The notes: a model not told the origin generated them from the sequence alone. A stretch of DNA of 64,000 bases from Bradyrhizobium sp. SZCCT0153 (GCF_018129995.1 NZ_JAFCKS010000002.1:372001-436000), one strand, 5' to 3'; numbered from the stretch's first letter, positions 1-8,475 are shown. A program made the numbers and translations.

Positions 1-1
1 C

Positions 2-418
2 GGATTCAACATCGACAAGCTCTTGCGCGCGCAGATCGCGATCATCCTGTTCGCAGGCGCCTATCTGGCCGAGGTCATTCGCGGCGGCCTCCAGGCGGTG
101 CCGCGCGGGCAGTATGAGGCGGGCGATGCGCTCGGGCTATCCTACTGGCGCAAGCATCGCCTGATCGTGCTGCCGCAGGCGATCCGCCACGTCATTCCGC
201 CGCTGGTCAACACCTTCATCGCCTTCTTCAAGGACACCAGCCTCGTGCTGATCATCGGCATCTTCGATCTGCTGACGACGGCGAAGACGGCGATCATCGA
301 TCCGGCGTGGCAGCAGTTCTCGGTCGAGGTCTACATCTTCGTCGCCGCGATCTATTTTGTCTTTTGCTTTGCGATGTCGCGGTACAGCCGCAGCCTGGAG
401 GCGACCAGCGGGAGGTGA
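2..418 (+). CDS. Amino-acid ABC transporter permease, C-terminal part (5' end outside window)
   Basis: This is the C-terminal end of an inner-membrane permease of the polar amino-acid (HisM/AapM) family; the frame is already open at base 2. The EAA loop contacted by the ATPase is visible as GQYEAGDALGLS around residues 36-47. It is followed by hydrophobic segments and the family-typical stretch FKDTSLVLIIGIFDLLTTA. The ending (DPAWQQFSVEVYIFVAAIYF, then SRYSRSLE) is most like AapM/YhdY general L-amino-acid permeases. In aap operons an ATPase gene follows the permease; here the next gene is a convergent amidase, so the ATPase must lie elsewhere, probably upstream. Family call is firm; substrate is inferred. 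Confidence 0.85.
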   Translation, partial: GFNIDKLLRAQIAIILFAGAYLAEVIRGGLQAVPRGQYEAGDALGLSYWRKHRLIVLPQAIRHVIPPLVNTFIAFFKDTSLVLIIGIFDLLTTAKTAIIDPAWQQFSVEVYIFVAAIYFVFCFAMSRYSRSLEATSGR

Positions 419-430
419 TCCTCCGCCTCT

Positions 431-446
431 CCCCGCAAGAGCGGGG
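431..446. terminator. Small GC hairpin between convergent genes
   Basis: CCCCGC-AAGA-GCGGGG forms a 6-bp stem between the permease stop and the end of the opposing amidase. There is no T-run, so a terminator role is only possible. Confidence 0.25.
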
Positions 447-483
447 CGAGGGAGCGCACCGAGTGCGTGGCGTGCCGATTGTC

Positions 484-1902
484 TTACTTCTTCACCTTCG
501 GGTCGATCGGCGTCGTTTCGCGCAGGCCCAGAATATCCTCCAGCACCTTCGCGCCCGCGATCACCTGCGCATCCGCGCGGGGCGCCCCGACCACCTGCAC
601 GCCGACGGGCAGGCCCGAAGCCGTGAAGCCGCAGGGCAGCGACAGCGATGGGCAGCAGGCCAGCGTGATCGCATAGACGATGCCGAGCCATTCGACGTAA
701 TTGTCGAACTTCTTGCCGGCGCATTCGGCGACATAGCGGTGCTCGATCGGGAAGGGCGGCACGATCGTGGTCGGCACCAGCAACAGATCGTAGGTCTTGA
801 AGAACTCGATCGCGCGTGCGGTCATGCCGACGCGCTGCGCCTCGGCGCGCTCGAGTTGCTCGACGGTGAGCTTGAGACCCTCCTCGATGTTCCAGATCAC
901 TTCGGGCTTGAGCAGGTCGCGCTTGGTGCGCAGCAACTGCGCCTTGCTGATGGCGAAGTCGAAGGCGCGCAGCACGTGGAAGCACTCATGCGCCTCGCGC
1001 CAGTCCGGATGCGCCTCCTCGACGATCGCGCCGGCTTCCGCGAAGCGTTCAGCCGCCTTGCGCGTGATCGCCTTGACCTCGGGATCGACCGGCGTGATGC
1101 CGAGATCGGGCGAATAGGCGATGCGCTTCGGCTTGTTGCCCGAGCGCGCCGCCGACAGGAACGAGGTCGCCGGCGCCGGCAGCGACAGCGGATCGGCCGC
1201 GTAGTCGCCGCTCATGGCATCCAGCAGCAGCGCGAGATCCTCGACGTTGCGCGCCATCGGGCCGAGGACGCCGAGATTGCGGTCGATCGCCGCTTTCGGC
1301 GTATGTGCAACCCGGCCGATGCTTGGCCGCATGCCGGCGATGCCGCAGAAAGCTGCCGGGCTGCGCAGGCTGCCGCCCATGTCCGAGCCCTGCGCGAGCC
1401 AGGCCATGCCGGTTGCGAGCGCCACGGCGGCGCCGCCCGAGGAGCCCGCGGCGGACTTGGATGTATCCCAGGGATTGAGGGTCGCGCCGAACACCTCGTT
1501 GAAGGTGTTGGCGCCGGCTCCGAACTCCGGCGTGTTGGACTTGGCGTAGACCACCGCGCCGTTACCTTCGAGGTTCTCCACCATGAGGTCGGACTGTTTG
1601 GGCACATTGTCCTTGAAGATCGGCGAGCCCTGCGTGGTCAGAACGCCCGCAACGTCGGTCAGGTCCTTGATGGGCACCGGCAGGCCTGCGAGCAGCCCGC
1701 GTGCGCCGGCCGGCTTCTGCATCAGCGCCTTGGCGCTGTTCCGCGCGCGATCGAAGCACAGCGTCGGCAGCGCATTGACCTTGCCGTCGACGTCGCTGAT
1801 GCGTTTCTCCAGCACATCCAGCAGCTCGAGCGGCGAGACGTCGCCGGACCGCAGCTTGTCGACGACGGCGCATGCGGTTTCACGGATCAACTCTTGAGAC
1901 AA
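484..1902 (-). CDS. Amidase signature family hydrolase
   Basis: A cytoplasmic amidase of 472 residues, normal for the family. The Ser-cisSer-Lys triad is visible: Lys79 in PVPIKDLTDV, Ser154 in AAGSSGGAA and Ser178 in GSDMGGSLRSPAA; the 24-residue Ser-Ser spacing equals that of fatty-acid amide hydrolase. The start is TTG at 1902, supported by AGGAG about 9 bases upstream and by the lack of a nearby in-frame ATG. It hydrolyses an unknown amide. It lies 36 bp downstream of the SDR gene on the same strand, in a cluster with an M20 amidohydrolase and several hydroxy-acid dehydrogenases, so release of an amino or hydroxy acid from an amide is a reasonable inference. Gln-tRNA amidotransferase GatA is less likely in this catabolic context. 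Confidence 0.9.
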   Translation of the reverse strand: MSQELIRETACAVVDKLRSGDVSPLELLDVLEKRISDVDGKVNALPTLCFDRARNSAKALMQKPAGARGLLAGLPVPIKDLTDVAGVLTTQGSPIFKDNVPKQSDLMVENLEGNGAVVYAKSNTPEFGAGANTFNEVFGATLNPWDTSKSAAGSSGGAAVALATGMAWLAQGSDMGGSLRSPAAFCGIAGMRPSIGRVAHTPKAAIDRNLGVLGPMARNVEDLALLLDAMSGDYAADPLSLPAPATSFLSAARSGNKPKRIAYSPDLGITPVDPEVKAITRKAAERFAEAGAIVEEAHPDWREAHECFHVLRAFDFAISKAQLLRTKRDLLKPEVIWNIEEGLKLTVEQLERAEAQRVGMTARAIEFFKTYDLLLVPTTIVPPFPIEHRYVAECAGKKFDNYVEWLGIVYAITLACCPSLSLPCGFTASGLPVGVQVVGAPRADAQVIAGAKVLEDILGLRETTPIDPKVKK

Positions 1903-1938
1903 TTATTCTACTCCTACTCTTGCAAAAGGTCGGAAATA

Positions 1939-2715
1939 CTAACCCCATCCCGCGCTGATCCCGCCGTCCACCGTGTAGATCACGCCCGACGTGTAGCCCG
2001 CGCGGTCCGACGCCAGGAACGCCATGAGATCGCCGATCTCGCGCGCATGCGCAGGCCTGCCGAGCGGCAGGCTCTTCTGGAATTCCTTGTAGCGGCTCTC
2101 GTCGCCGAACTGGTGCTTCGCACGCGTCTTGAGCAGCGTGACGTGACGGTCGGTCCCGACCGGGCCGGGGTTGATGCCGACCACGCGGATGTTGTCGGCG
2201 AGGCTCTTGCCGCCGAGCGCGCGGGTGAAGGCCATCAGTGCGGCATTGCCGGCGCTGCCGCAAATGTAGTTCGCGTCGAATTTCTCGCCGGCCGCGCCGA
2301 TGTCGTTGACGATCACGCCGCCCCCCTTCGCCTTCATCTGCGCGTAGATCTGCCGCGTCAGGTTGATGTAGCCGAACACTTTCAATTCCCAGGCGTGCCG
2401 CCATGTCGCCTCGTCGATCTTGTCGATCGAGCCGCCCGGGATGTCGCCGGCGTTGTTGACGAGAACGTCGATGTCGGCGGCTTCCCTGGCGAGCCGCGCC
2501 AAATCCTCGGCCTTGCGCAGGTCCACGATGCTGGTCGCGGCATCGATCTTCTGCGCGGAGCGCAAGCGGTCCGCCAGCGCCTTGAGCTGCTCGCCGTTGC
2601 GGGCGGCGAGCAGCAGATGCGCGCCTTCCTCGGCAAATGCCTCGGCGGCGGCTGCGCCGATGCCCTTGGACGCGCCCGTGATCAGGACGCGCTTGCCACG
2701 CAGATGCAGATCCAT
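1939..2715 (-). CDS. SDR-family oxidoreductase with non-canonical active site
   Basis: A 258-residue short-chain dehydrogenase/reductase-like protein. The nucleotide-binding motif GASKGIG (14-20), the NNAG motif (87-90) and the C-terminal VDGG are intact. The catalytic Tyr-x-x-x-Lys is not: in YICGSAGNAALMAFTRAL the helix that normally begins YxxxKAAL has Asn157 in the Lys place and Gly153 in the Tyr place, with Tyr150 displaced; the usual Ser before it is also absent (VNDIGAAG). I recognise the sequence as the PRK06125 type, where this substitution is general, so it is not a local mutation. It precedes the amidase and diverges from the tartrate dehydrogenase gene. NAD(P) binding is likely; catalysis by the classical mechanism is doubtful. 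Confidence 0.85.
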   Translation of the reverse strand: MDLHLRGKRVLITGASKGIGAAAAEAFAEEGAHLLLAARNGEQLKALADRLRSAQKIDAATSIVDLRKAEDLARLAREAADIDVLVNNAGDIPGGSIDKIDEATWRHAWELKVFGYINLTRQIYAQMKAKGGGVIVNDIGAAGEKFDANYICGSAGNAALMAFTRALGGKSLADNIRVVGINPGPVGTDRHVTLLKTRAKHQFGDESRYKEFQKSLPLGRPAHAREIGDLMAFLASDRAGYTSGVIYTVDGGISAGWG

Positions 2716-2778
2716 GGGATGTACTCACTCGGTGGGAACGGAATGAAATCAGTAGGCGGTCGGCCGCGCCACGGTCAA

Positions 2779-2827
2779 CATTGCAGTGCAGCGTTGCACT
2801 GTCGCCGCGTTTGGTCCATTGCAGTGC
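2779..2827. promoter_or_regulatory. Candidate operator: repeated CATTGCAGTGC
   Basis: The 11-mer CATTGCAGTGC occurs at 2779-2789 and again at 2817-2827, 38 bp apart. Between them the inverted half GTTGCACTG lies at 2793-2801, so CAGTGC-x-GCACTG also forms an inverted repeat. Both copies lie in the divergent SDR / tartrate dehydrogenase intergenic region, the last ending 45 bp before the ATG at 2872. The regulator is unknown. Confidence 0.4.
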
Positions 2828-2871
2828 GGTCAAAAGGACGGCGGTTGCCGGACCAAAAAGGGACGTTCTCG

Positions 2872-3945
2872 ATGAGCAAGAAACAATACCGGATCGCGGT
2901 CATACCCGGCGACGGCATCGGCAAGGAAGTGATGCCCGAGGGACTGCGTGTTTTGGAGGCTGCCGCCAAGAAACATGGCGTATCCCTGCATTTCGACCAT
3001 TTCGACTTCTCGTCCTGGGACTATTACGAGAAGCACGGGCAGATGATGCCGGATGACTGGAAGGAGAAGATCGGCAAGCATGATGCGATCTACTTCGGTG
3101 CGGTCGGCTGGCCGGCCAAGATTCCGGATCACGTCTCGCTGTGGGGGTCGCTGATCAAGTTCCGCCGCGAGTTCGATCAGTATGTGAATTTGCGCCCGGT
3201 GCGTCTGATGCCCGGCGTGCCGTCGCCGCTGGCGGGCCGCAAACCCGGCGACATCGATTTCTGGGTCGTGCGCGAGAACACCGAAGGCGAGTATTCCTCG
3301 GTCGGCGGCCGCATGTTCCCGGACACCGACCGCGAGTTCGTGACGCAGCAGACGGTGATGACCCGCGTCGGCGTCGATCGCATCCTCAAGTTCGCGTTCG
3401 AGCTCGCCCAGTCGCGGCCGAAGAAGCACCTGACCTCGGCGACCAAGTCGAATGGCATCTCCATCACAATGCCCTATTGGGACGAACGCGTGGAGGCGAT
3501 GGCGAAGAAGTTTCCGGGCGTGAAGTGGGACAAGTACCACATCGATATCCTCACCGCGAACTTCGTGCTGCATCCAGACTGGTTCGACGTCGTGGTCGGC
3601 TCGAACCTGTTCGGCGACATCCTCTCCGACCTCGGCCCCGCCTGCACCGGCACGATCGGCATCGCGCCTTCGGGCAACATCAATCCCGAAGGCGATTTCC
3701 CCTCGGTGTTCGAGCCGGTGCACGGCTCGGCGCCCGATATCGCGGGGCAGGGCATCGCCAACCCGATCGGCGCGATCTGGTCGGGCGCGATGATGCTCGA
3801 GCATCTCGGTGAGAAGGAAGCCGGCCGGTCGATCGTCGATGCGATCGAGCGCACGCTGGCCGAACGCACGCTGCGTACCAAGGATCTCGGCGGCAACGCC
3901 GACACCACCGCCTGCGGCAAGGCGGTCGCGGACATGGTGGATTAG
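2872..3945 (+). CDS. Tartrate / D-malate dehydrogenase (decarboxylating)
   Basis: An NAD-dependent beta-decarboxylating dehydrogenase of 357 residues in the isocitrate/isopropylmalate dehydrogenase superfamily. The N-terminus IAVIPGDGIGKEVMPEG, the substrate-binding block VVRENTEGEYSSVGG, the metal-site Asp residues in NLFGDILSDLG and the coenzyme loop EPVHGSAPDIAGQGIANP are all in place. The sequence resembles the TtuC/DmlA branch, which oxidises tartrate and D-malate. The frame is open far upstream, but the ATG at 2872 gives the exact family N-terminus. Located beside an Ldh-type and a D-2-hydroxyacid dehydrogenase, it fits a hydroxy-acid catabolic cluster. Which substrate is physiological cannot be read from the sequence. 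Confidence 0.9.
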   Translation: MSKKQYRIAVIPGDGIGKEVMPEGLRVLEAAAKKHGVSLHFDHFDFSSWDYYEKHGQMMPDDWKEKIGKHDAIYFGAVGWPAKIPDHVSLWGSLIKFRREFDQYVNLRPVRLMPGVPSPLAGRKPGDIDFWVVRENTEGEYSSVGGRMFPDTDREFVTQQTVMTRVGVDRILKFAFELAQSRPKKHLTSATKSNGISITMPYWDERVEAMAKKFPGVKWDKYHIDILTANFVLHPDWFDVVVGSNLFGDILSDLGPACTGTIGIAPSGNINPEGDFPSVFEPVHGSAPDIAGQGIANPIGAIWSGAMMLEHLGEKEAGRSIVDAIERTLAERTLRTKDLGGNADTTACGKAVADMVD

Positions 3946-3955
3946 TTCGCTGTTT

Positions 3956-4121
3956 TACCCTCTCCCCTTGTGGGAGAGGGTGGCTTCGATGCGAAGCATC
4001 GAAGACGGGTGAGGGGGGTCTCTCCGTGGAGACAGCGCTCTCATTTGGGAAATTATTCGTCGCGGAGCGAACCCCTCATGCGTCGCTTCGGGCCACCTTC
4101 TCCCACAAGGAGAGAAGGGGA
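3956..4121. repeat. Intergenic inverted repeat (family F)
   Basis: Facing arms TACCCTCTCCCCTTGTGGGA and TTCTCCCACAAGGAGAGAAG bracket about 110 bp that contains a further small palindrome (CTTCGATGCGAAGCATCGAAG). It lies between the convergent tartrate dehydrogenase and Ldh-family genes and may terminate both. It has the look of a dispersed bacterial palindromic element. Confidence 0.7.
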
Positions 4122-4144
4122 AGCAGCACGTCGCATCAGGCCAA

Positions 4145-5218
4145 TCAACCTGCGATCTTCTCGATCGCAGCCTGATCGAGCCCGAACTTCTTCCCGGCTT
4201 CAAGAATCTCCTGCCACGTGGTCGGGTCGACCGGGATGCCTTCAGCCAGCCGCTTCTTCTTGGTCTCGCGCTCGGGCTCGCCGGCGATCCTCACCTTGTC
4301 GACGCCGGGGGCGGGCGGCGAGCCGGTGTGCCAGGCGACGAAGCTCTCGACTTCGCGCGCCAGGTTCTCGCCGGTGCCGAGCTTGCCCGGATCGATGATG
4401 ATCGAGAGCATGCCGTTGAGGACGTTGTGCTTGCCGTCGGACGGGCCCTTGACCGCCTGCCCGCCGGAGAGCGCGCCGCCGAGGATTTCGCATACCAGTG
4501 CGAGCCCCGAACCCTTGTGCTCGCCGAACGGCAGGATGGCGCCGTGCGGCGAGATCACGGTGTAGCGCGGATTGACGGTGGGCTTGCCTTCGTTGTCGAT
4601 GATGGTGCCGGGCTCGAGTTCGACGCCCTTGTTATGGGCGACGCGGGTCTTGCCCTGCGCGATCCTGCTGGTGGCAAAGTCGAGCACGATGGGGTCCTTG
4701 CCCCTGCGCGGGATGCCGACGCAGAACGGGTTGGTGCCGTGGCGCGCATCGCTGCCGCCCCAGGGCGCCACGATCGGGCGCGAGATCACGTTGACGAAGT
4801 GGATCGAGACCAGCCCGTGGTCGATGCACTGCTCGGCCCAGTGGCCGATGCGGCCGATATGGTGCGAGTTCGAGAGGCCGACGAGACACACGCCGTTGCG
4901 CTTGGCGCGCTCGGCCGCCAGCTCCATCGCTTCATGACCGATCACCTGGCCGTAGCCGGTGAGGCCGTCGAGGGTGAGAAGCGGACCGGTGTCGAGCACG
5001 ATCTTGACGTGCTGGTTCACGGCGAGGCCGCCCGTGGTGACGCTCTGGACATAGCGCGGGATCATGCCGACGCCGTGCGAGTCGTGCCCCTTGAGATTGG
5101 CCTCGACGAGGTTCGTCGATACGAGCTCGGCCTCGCGGTCCGAAGATCCGCCCGCCTTGACGATTGCGCGGATGGCGTTAGTGAGGGGCTCAGCCCTGAT
5201 GGTGCGGTAATCGGCCAT
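4145..5218 (-). CDS. Ldh-family malate/L-lactate/ureidoglycolate-type dehydrogenase
   Basis: A 357-residue NAD(P)-dependent oxidoreductase of the malate/L-lactate dehydrogenase superfamily (not the Rossmann LDH fold). Family marks are the substrate-binding GHDSHGVGMIPRY near residues 44-56, the catalytic His in LSNSHHIGRIGHWAEQC, DFATSRIAQGK, and the C-terminal GEHKGSGLALVCEILGGALSGG. The E. coli YbiC (hydroxycarboxylate dehydrogenase) branch looks closest. It oxidises 2-hydroxy acids to 2-oxo acids. It lies 11 bp downstream of the D-2-hydroxyacid dehydrogenase on the same strand and is likely cotranscribed with it and the M20 amidohydrolase. Confidence 0.88.
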   Translation of the reverse strand: MADYRTIRAEPLTNAIRAIVKAGGSSDREAELVSTNLVEANLKGHDSHGVGMIPRYVQSVTTGGLAVNQHVKIVLDTGPLLTLDGLTGYGQVIGHEAMELAAERAKRNGVCLVGLSNSHHIGRIGHWAEQCIDHGLVSIHFVNVISRPIVAPWGGSDARHGTNPFCVGIPRRGKDPIVLDFATSRIAQGKTRVAHNKGVELEPGTIIDNEGKPTVNPRYTVISPHGAILPFGEHKGSGLALVCEILGGALSGGQAVKGPSDGKHNVLNGMLSIIIDPGKLGTGENLAREVESFVAWHTGSPPAPGVDKVRIAGEPERETKKKRLAEGIPVDPTTWQEILEAGKKFGLDQAAIEKIAG

Positions 5219-5229
5219 TGTTGTTGCTC

Positions 5230-6141
5230 TTATCCCTTCACGATCCGGCGGCAGTGGACCAACGCCGCTTCAATCAGGTTTTCGCTCGCCTCCGGTGTGC
5301 GGAAGGCCGAATGCGCGGACAGCGTCACGTTTGGAATCTTCGTCAGCGGGTGGTCCGCAGGCAGGGGCTCGATGTTGAAGACGTCGAGGCCGGCATGGCG
5401 GATGTGGCCGGACTTCAGCGCGTCGATCATCGCGGCCTCGTCCACGACTGCGGCGCGGGCGGTATTGACGAGGATGACGCCGGGCTTCATCGCAAAAATC
5501 TTCTCGCGGGTGATCATGCCGCGGGTCTCGTCGTTGAGCAGCAGATGCAGCGACACCACGTCGCTACTTGCCAGCACCGCGTCGAGATCGGTGAACTCGA
5601 CGCCCGGAAAGCTCTTGGGCGAGCGGTTCCAGGCGATCACCTTCATGCCGCTGCCCGATGCGATGCGCGCGACCTCGGCGGCGATGCCGCCGAAGCCGAT
5701 CAGGCCGAGCGTCTTGCCGGTGAGCTGCATGCCGTCCTCGCGCAGCCAGTTGCCGCCGCGCATCTCGCGATCCATCATCGCGATGACGCGGGCCGAGGCC
5801 CACATCAGTGCGATCGCGGACTCCGCCACCGCGGTGTCGCCATAGCCCTTGATCAGATGCACGGAGATGCCAAGCTCTGCCAACTCTTCCGGGTTCATGT
5901 AGCTGCGCGCGCCGGTGCCGAGAAACACGACGTGCTTGAGCCCAGTGCACTTCTTCGCGACCTCGGTGGGAAGCGCCGTGTGATCGACGATCGCGATCTC
6001 GGCGCCATCGAGGATGTCAGGATATTGCTCGGGCTTGATGTCGGGGTCCCTGTGGATCCGCACTTTGGGGTCCCCGGGCCGCTCCAGCCGCTCCATGATC
6101 ACGGCGAGGGCTTCGTTGGCATCGACGAAAACTCCGCGCAT
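5230..6141 (-). CDS. D-2-hydroxyacid dehydrogenase (NAD-binding)
   Basis: A 303-residue D-isomer-specific 2-hydroxyacid dehydrogenase related to phosphoglycerate and glyoxylate reductases. The Rossmann motif LIGFGGIAAEVA and the catalytic trio are visible: Arg in VNTARAAVVDE, Glu in FNIEPLP and His in LSAHSAFRTPE. The open frame extends to 6390, but the ATG at 6141 has a GGAGAAAG Shine-Dalgarno and gives a normal N-terminus (MRGVFVDANEAL). The upstream extension overlaps the amidohydrolase gene and is a frame shadow. It lies between the Ldh-type gene (11 bp gap) and the M20 hydrolase (13 bp gap), so it is in one operon with them. Substrate unknown. Confidence 0.9.
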   Translation of the reverse strand: MRGVFVDANEALAVIMERLERPGDPKVRIHRDPDIKPEQYPDILDGAEIAIVDHTALPTEVAKKCTGLKHVVFLGTGARSYMNPEELAELGISVHLIKGYGDTAVAESAIALMWASARVIAMMDREMRGGNWLREDGMQLTGKTLGLIGFGGIAAEVARIASGSGMKVIAWNRSPKSFPGVEFTDLDAVLASSDVVSLHLLLNDETRGMITREKIFAMKPGVILVNTARAAVVDEAAMIDALKSGHIRHAGLDVFNIEPLPADHPLTKIPNVTLSAHSAFRTPEASENLIEAALVHCRRIVKG

Positions 6142-6154
6142 GGTCTTTCTCCGG

Positions 6155-7405
6155 TCAGGATGCGACGCCGGCGATCGCCAGCACCGTGTGCATGAGAACG
6201 TTGGTGCCTGCGGCGCAGTCGGGCTGCGTGGCGTCTTCCAGCTCGTTGTGGCTGATGCCGTCCTTACAGGGCACGAACACCATCGCAGCGGGGATGATAG
6301 TGTTGAGATTGCAGGCATCGTGGCCCGCGCCGGAGGTGATGCGGCGAGAGGAATAGCCGAGCGTCTTTGCGGCATTCTCGACTGCCGCAATCAGCTTGGG
6401 GTCGAAATGCGTCGGCGGCTTGCGCCAGACGAGGTCGATCTTGACCTCGACCTTGCGGCGCGCGGCGATCTCGGCAATGGCGGCACGGAGGTCGCGGTCG
6501 AGCGCATCCATGATCGCGCCATCCGCACTGCGGCAATCCATGGTGAAGGCGATCTCGCCTGGAATGACGTTGCGGGAGGGATTGGCGATCACGGCCTCGC
6601 CGATGGTGCCGACCGCTTTCGGCCCGTGCTTCTTCGCAATAGCTTCCATTGCCAGCACGATCTCGGACAGTGTCGCCAGCGCATCGCGCCGCAGCGGCAT
6701 CGGTGTCGAACCCGCATGGCTTTCGAAGCCGGAGATCTTGCCGTCGTACCAGAGCACGCCCTGGCCGGAATCGACCACGCCGATGGTCTTGCCCTCGGCT
6801 TCCAAAATCGGGCCCTGCTCGATGTGCAGCTCGACGAAGCAGCCGAGCTTCTGGAAGCCGACCGGCTTGTCGCCGCGATAGCCGATGCCGTCGAGCGCCT
6901 GACCGACGGTCGTGCCTTCGGCGTCCTTGCGCGAGAGGATGTCGTCGGTGGTGAAATCGCCGACATAAGCCGCGGAGGCCATCATCGCCGGTGCGAAGCG
7001 CGAGCCTTCCTCATTGGTCCAGTTGACGACGCAGATCGGCGCCTCGGTCTCGATGCCGGCGTCGTTCAGCGTGCGGATCACTTCCAGCGCGCCGAGCGTA
7101 CCCAGAATGCCGTCATACTTGCCGCCGGTGGGCTGGGTATCGAGATGCGAGCCGATGCCGACGGGCAGCTTCGACATGTCGCGTCCCTTGCGCAGGCCGA
7201 ACTGTGAGCCGAGCGCATCGGTGTGCACCTCGAGGCCGGCCTCCTCGCAGGCCTTGCGGAACCAGTCGCGCACCTGCTTGTCTTCCGCGCTCAGGGTCAG
7301 CCGCCGCACGCCGCCCTTGGCCGTTGCGCCGAATTGTGCGGTCTCGTGGATGGAGCCCCAGAGGCGGGCGGAATCGATTTGCAGATTGGTGGCGGCTCGG
7401 CTCAT
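6155..7405 (-). CDS. M20-family Zn-dependent amidohydrolase (N-carbamoyl-amino-acid / allantoate type)
   Basis: A 416-residue dinuclear-metal hydrolase of the allantoate amidohydrolase / N-carbamoyl-L-amino-acid hydrolase branch. Metal-site motifs are GSHLDTQPTGGKYDG (His, Asp), WTNEEGSRFAP (Glu pair), VELHIEQGP (His) and the C-terminal SGAGHDA and GISHNE. These enzymes split ureido or carbamoyl groups from amino acids. The ATG at 7405 is chosen; an in-frame TTG at 7441 overlapping the LysR stop codon would add 12 residues and couple translation. It follows the LysR gene directly. With the amidase and hydroxy-acid dehydrogenases it suggests stepwise breakdown of a carbamoylated or amidated acid. 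Confidence 0.88.
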   Translation of the reverse strand: MSRAATNLQIDSARLWGSIHETAQFGATAKGGVRRLTLSAEDKQVRDWFRKACEEAGLEVHTDALGSQFGLRKGRDMSKLPVGIGSHLDTQPTGGKYDGILGTLGALEVIRTLNDAGIETEAPICVVNWTNEEGSRFAPAMMASAAYVGDFTTDDILSRKDAEGTTVGQALDGIGYRGDKPVGFQKLGCFVELHIEQGPILEAEGKTIGVVDSGQGVLWYDGKISGFESHAGSTPMPLRRDALATLSEIVLAMEAIAKKHGPKAVGTIGEAVIANPSRNVIPGEIAFTMDCRSADGAIMDALDRDLRAAIAEIAARRKVEVKIDLVWRKPPTHFDPKLIAAVENAAKTLGYSSRRITSGAGHDACNLNTIIPAAMVFVPCKDGISHNELEDATQPDCAAGTNVLMHTVLAIAGVAS

Positions 7406-7437
7406 GCGGTCGGTCTCTCGATTGTCCGGCGCCTGTT

Positions 7438-8355
7438 TCAATGACGCGCCGGCGCGGCCTCGTCAACCGCGAGGCTGCTCTGCGCAATCTGCCGTGCAAG
7501 CTCGGCGACGCGCTCGATTGCCACGACGTCGGGTGAGGCGAGCCAGCTTGCCGTGAAGGTCAGCGGCGCGATGGTGAGATCGGTGTCGAGCAGCTGCAAC
7601 CGCCCGTCGGCGAGCTCGTCCTCGACGATGGCGTCGGGGATCACGGCGATGCCGAGCCCTTCGACCGCCATGTGGATGACCGTTGCCAGCGAAGCAGAGG
7701 CGTGCAGACGGATCGGCGGCAGCTCCGGCCGGTCGAACACTTCGCGCACGACTTCGTAGGGCCGGGTCTTGCGCGGGAAGGTGATGATCGGAAACCGCGC
7801 CAGCTCGGCCCTGGTCACCGGGCCGCTGCCGAACCCGAGCGAGGGGCTTGCGAGAAAGCCGATCGGATAGTCGGCGAGCACGCGATTGTGCACGCCGGAA
7901 GTCGACAGCGGTCCCACCACGAAGGCCAGCTCGATCTCCTGCGCGAGCAGGCGTGCGGTGAGGTTCGGCGTGATGTCGACCTCGATCTCCAGCGACAGGT
8001 TCGGGTAGACCTCGTTCATGCTCTTGACGAGCCGCGGCAGCCAGGTGTGCACGATGGTCTCGGCGACACCGAGCCGCATCACGCCGCGCATCGCCGAGCG
8101 GTCGCCGATCTCGGCTATCATCGCGGCGCGCAGGCCGATCAGCTTCTCCGCATAGACCATCATCTGCCGGCCGCTCGGCGTCGGCGACGCCACGCGATGA
8201 TCGCGGTTGAGGAGTTTCACCCCCATCTCGCGTTCGAGCTGGGCGATGCGCTGGGAGATCGCGGGCTGGGTGGTATTGAGCCTTTGTGCGGCGCCGCGAA
8301 AGCTGCCGAGCTTCACAACCCAGAGGAACGTCTCGATTGACCGGAAGTCCAGCAT
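7438..8355 (-). CDS. LysR-family transcriptional regulator
   Basis: A 305-residue LTTR. Residues 1-60 carry the winged helix-turn-helix (MLDFRSIETFLWVVKLGSFRGAAQRLN, then QPAISQRIAQLEREMG), followed by the periplasmic-binding-like effector domain, with WLPRLVKSMNEVYPN near residue 105. It is transcribed away from the DUF1445 gene and towards the amidohydrolase, and its stop is 33 bp from the chosen hydrolase start. A perfect 21-bp palindrome with LysR-type spacing in the divergent promoter is its likely binding site. It probably controls the hydrolase/dehydrogenase operon, the DUF1445 gene, or both. Effector unknown. Confidence 0.92.
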   Translation of the reverse strand: MLDFRSIETFLWVVKLGSFRGAAQRLNTTQPAISQRIAQLEREMGVKLLNRDHRVASPTPSGRQMMVYAEKLIGLRAAMIAEIGDRSAMRGVMRLGVAETIVHTWLPRLVKSMNEVYPNLSLEIEVDITPNLTARLLAQEIELAFVVGPLSTSGVHNRVLADYPIGFLASPSLGFGSGPVTRAELARFPIITFPRKTRPYEVVREVFDRPELPPIRLHASASLATVIHMAVEGLGIAVIPDAIVEDELADGRLQLLDTDLTIAPLTFTASWLASPDVVAIERVAELARQIAQSSLAVDEAAPARH

Positions 8356-8372
8356 TGGAAGGATTTTCCTGT

Positions 8373-8393
8373 TCGATAAACAAAATTTATCGA
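8373..8393. promoter_or_regulatory. LysR-type operator palindrome
   Basis: TCGATAAA-CAAAA-TTTATCGA is a perfect 8-bp inverted repeat with a 5-bp spacer and contains the T-N11-A LysR box. It lies 18 bp upstream of the LysR start and about 83 bp before the divergent DUF1445 start. Confidence 0.7.
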
Positions 8394-8475
8394 CCTTGAT
8401 TAGAAACGACGATTAGACTTTATAACACGCTTGGTGTTGGCTTGTCTTTGTCGAGTTTATAGGCAGGTCGATCTC

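Noticed and set aside
307..2871. A 1212-residue plus-strand frame (307-3945) of which only the last 357 codons are real
   Set aside because: Upstream of 2872 it is antisense to the amidase and SDR genes and Arg/Ala-rich; only the tartrate dehydrogenase part is protein-like.
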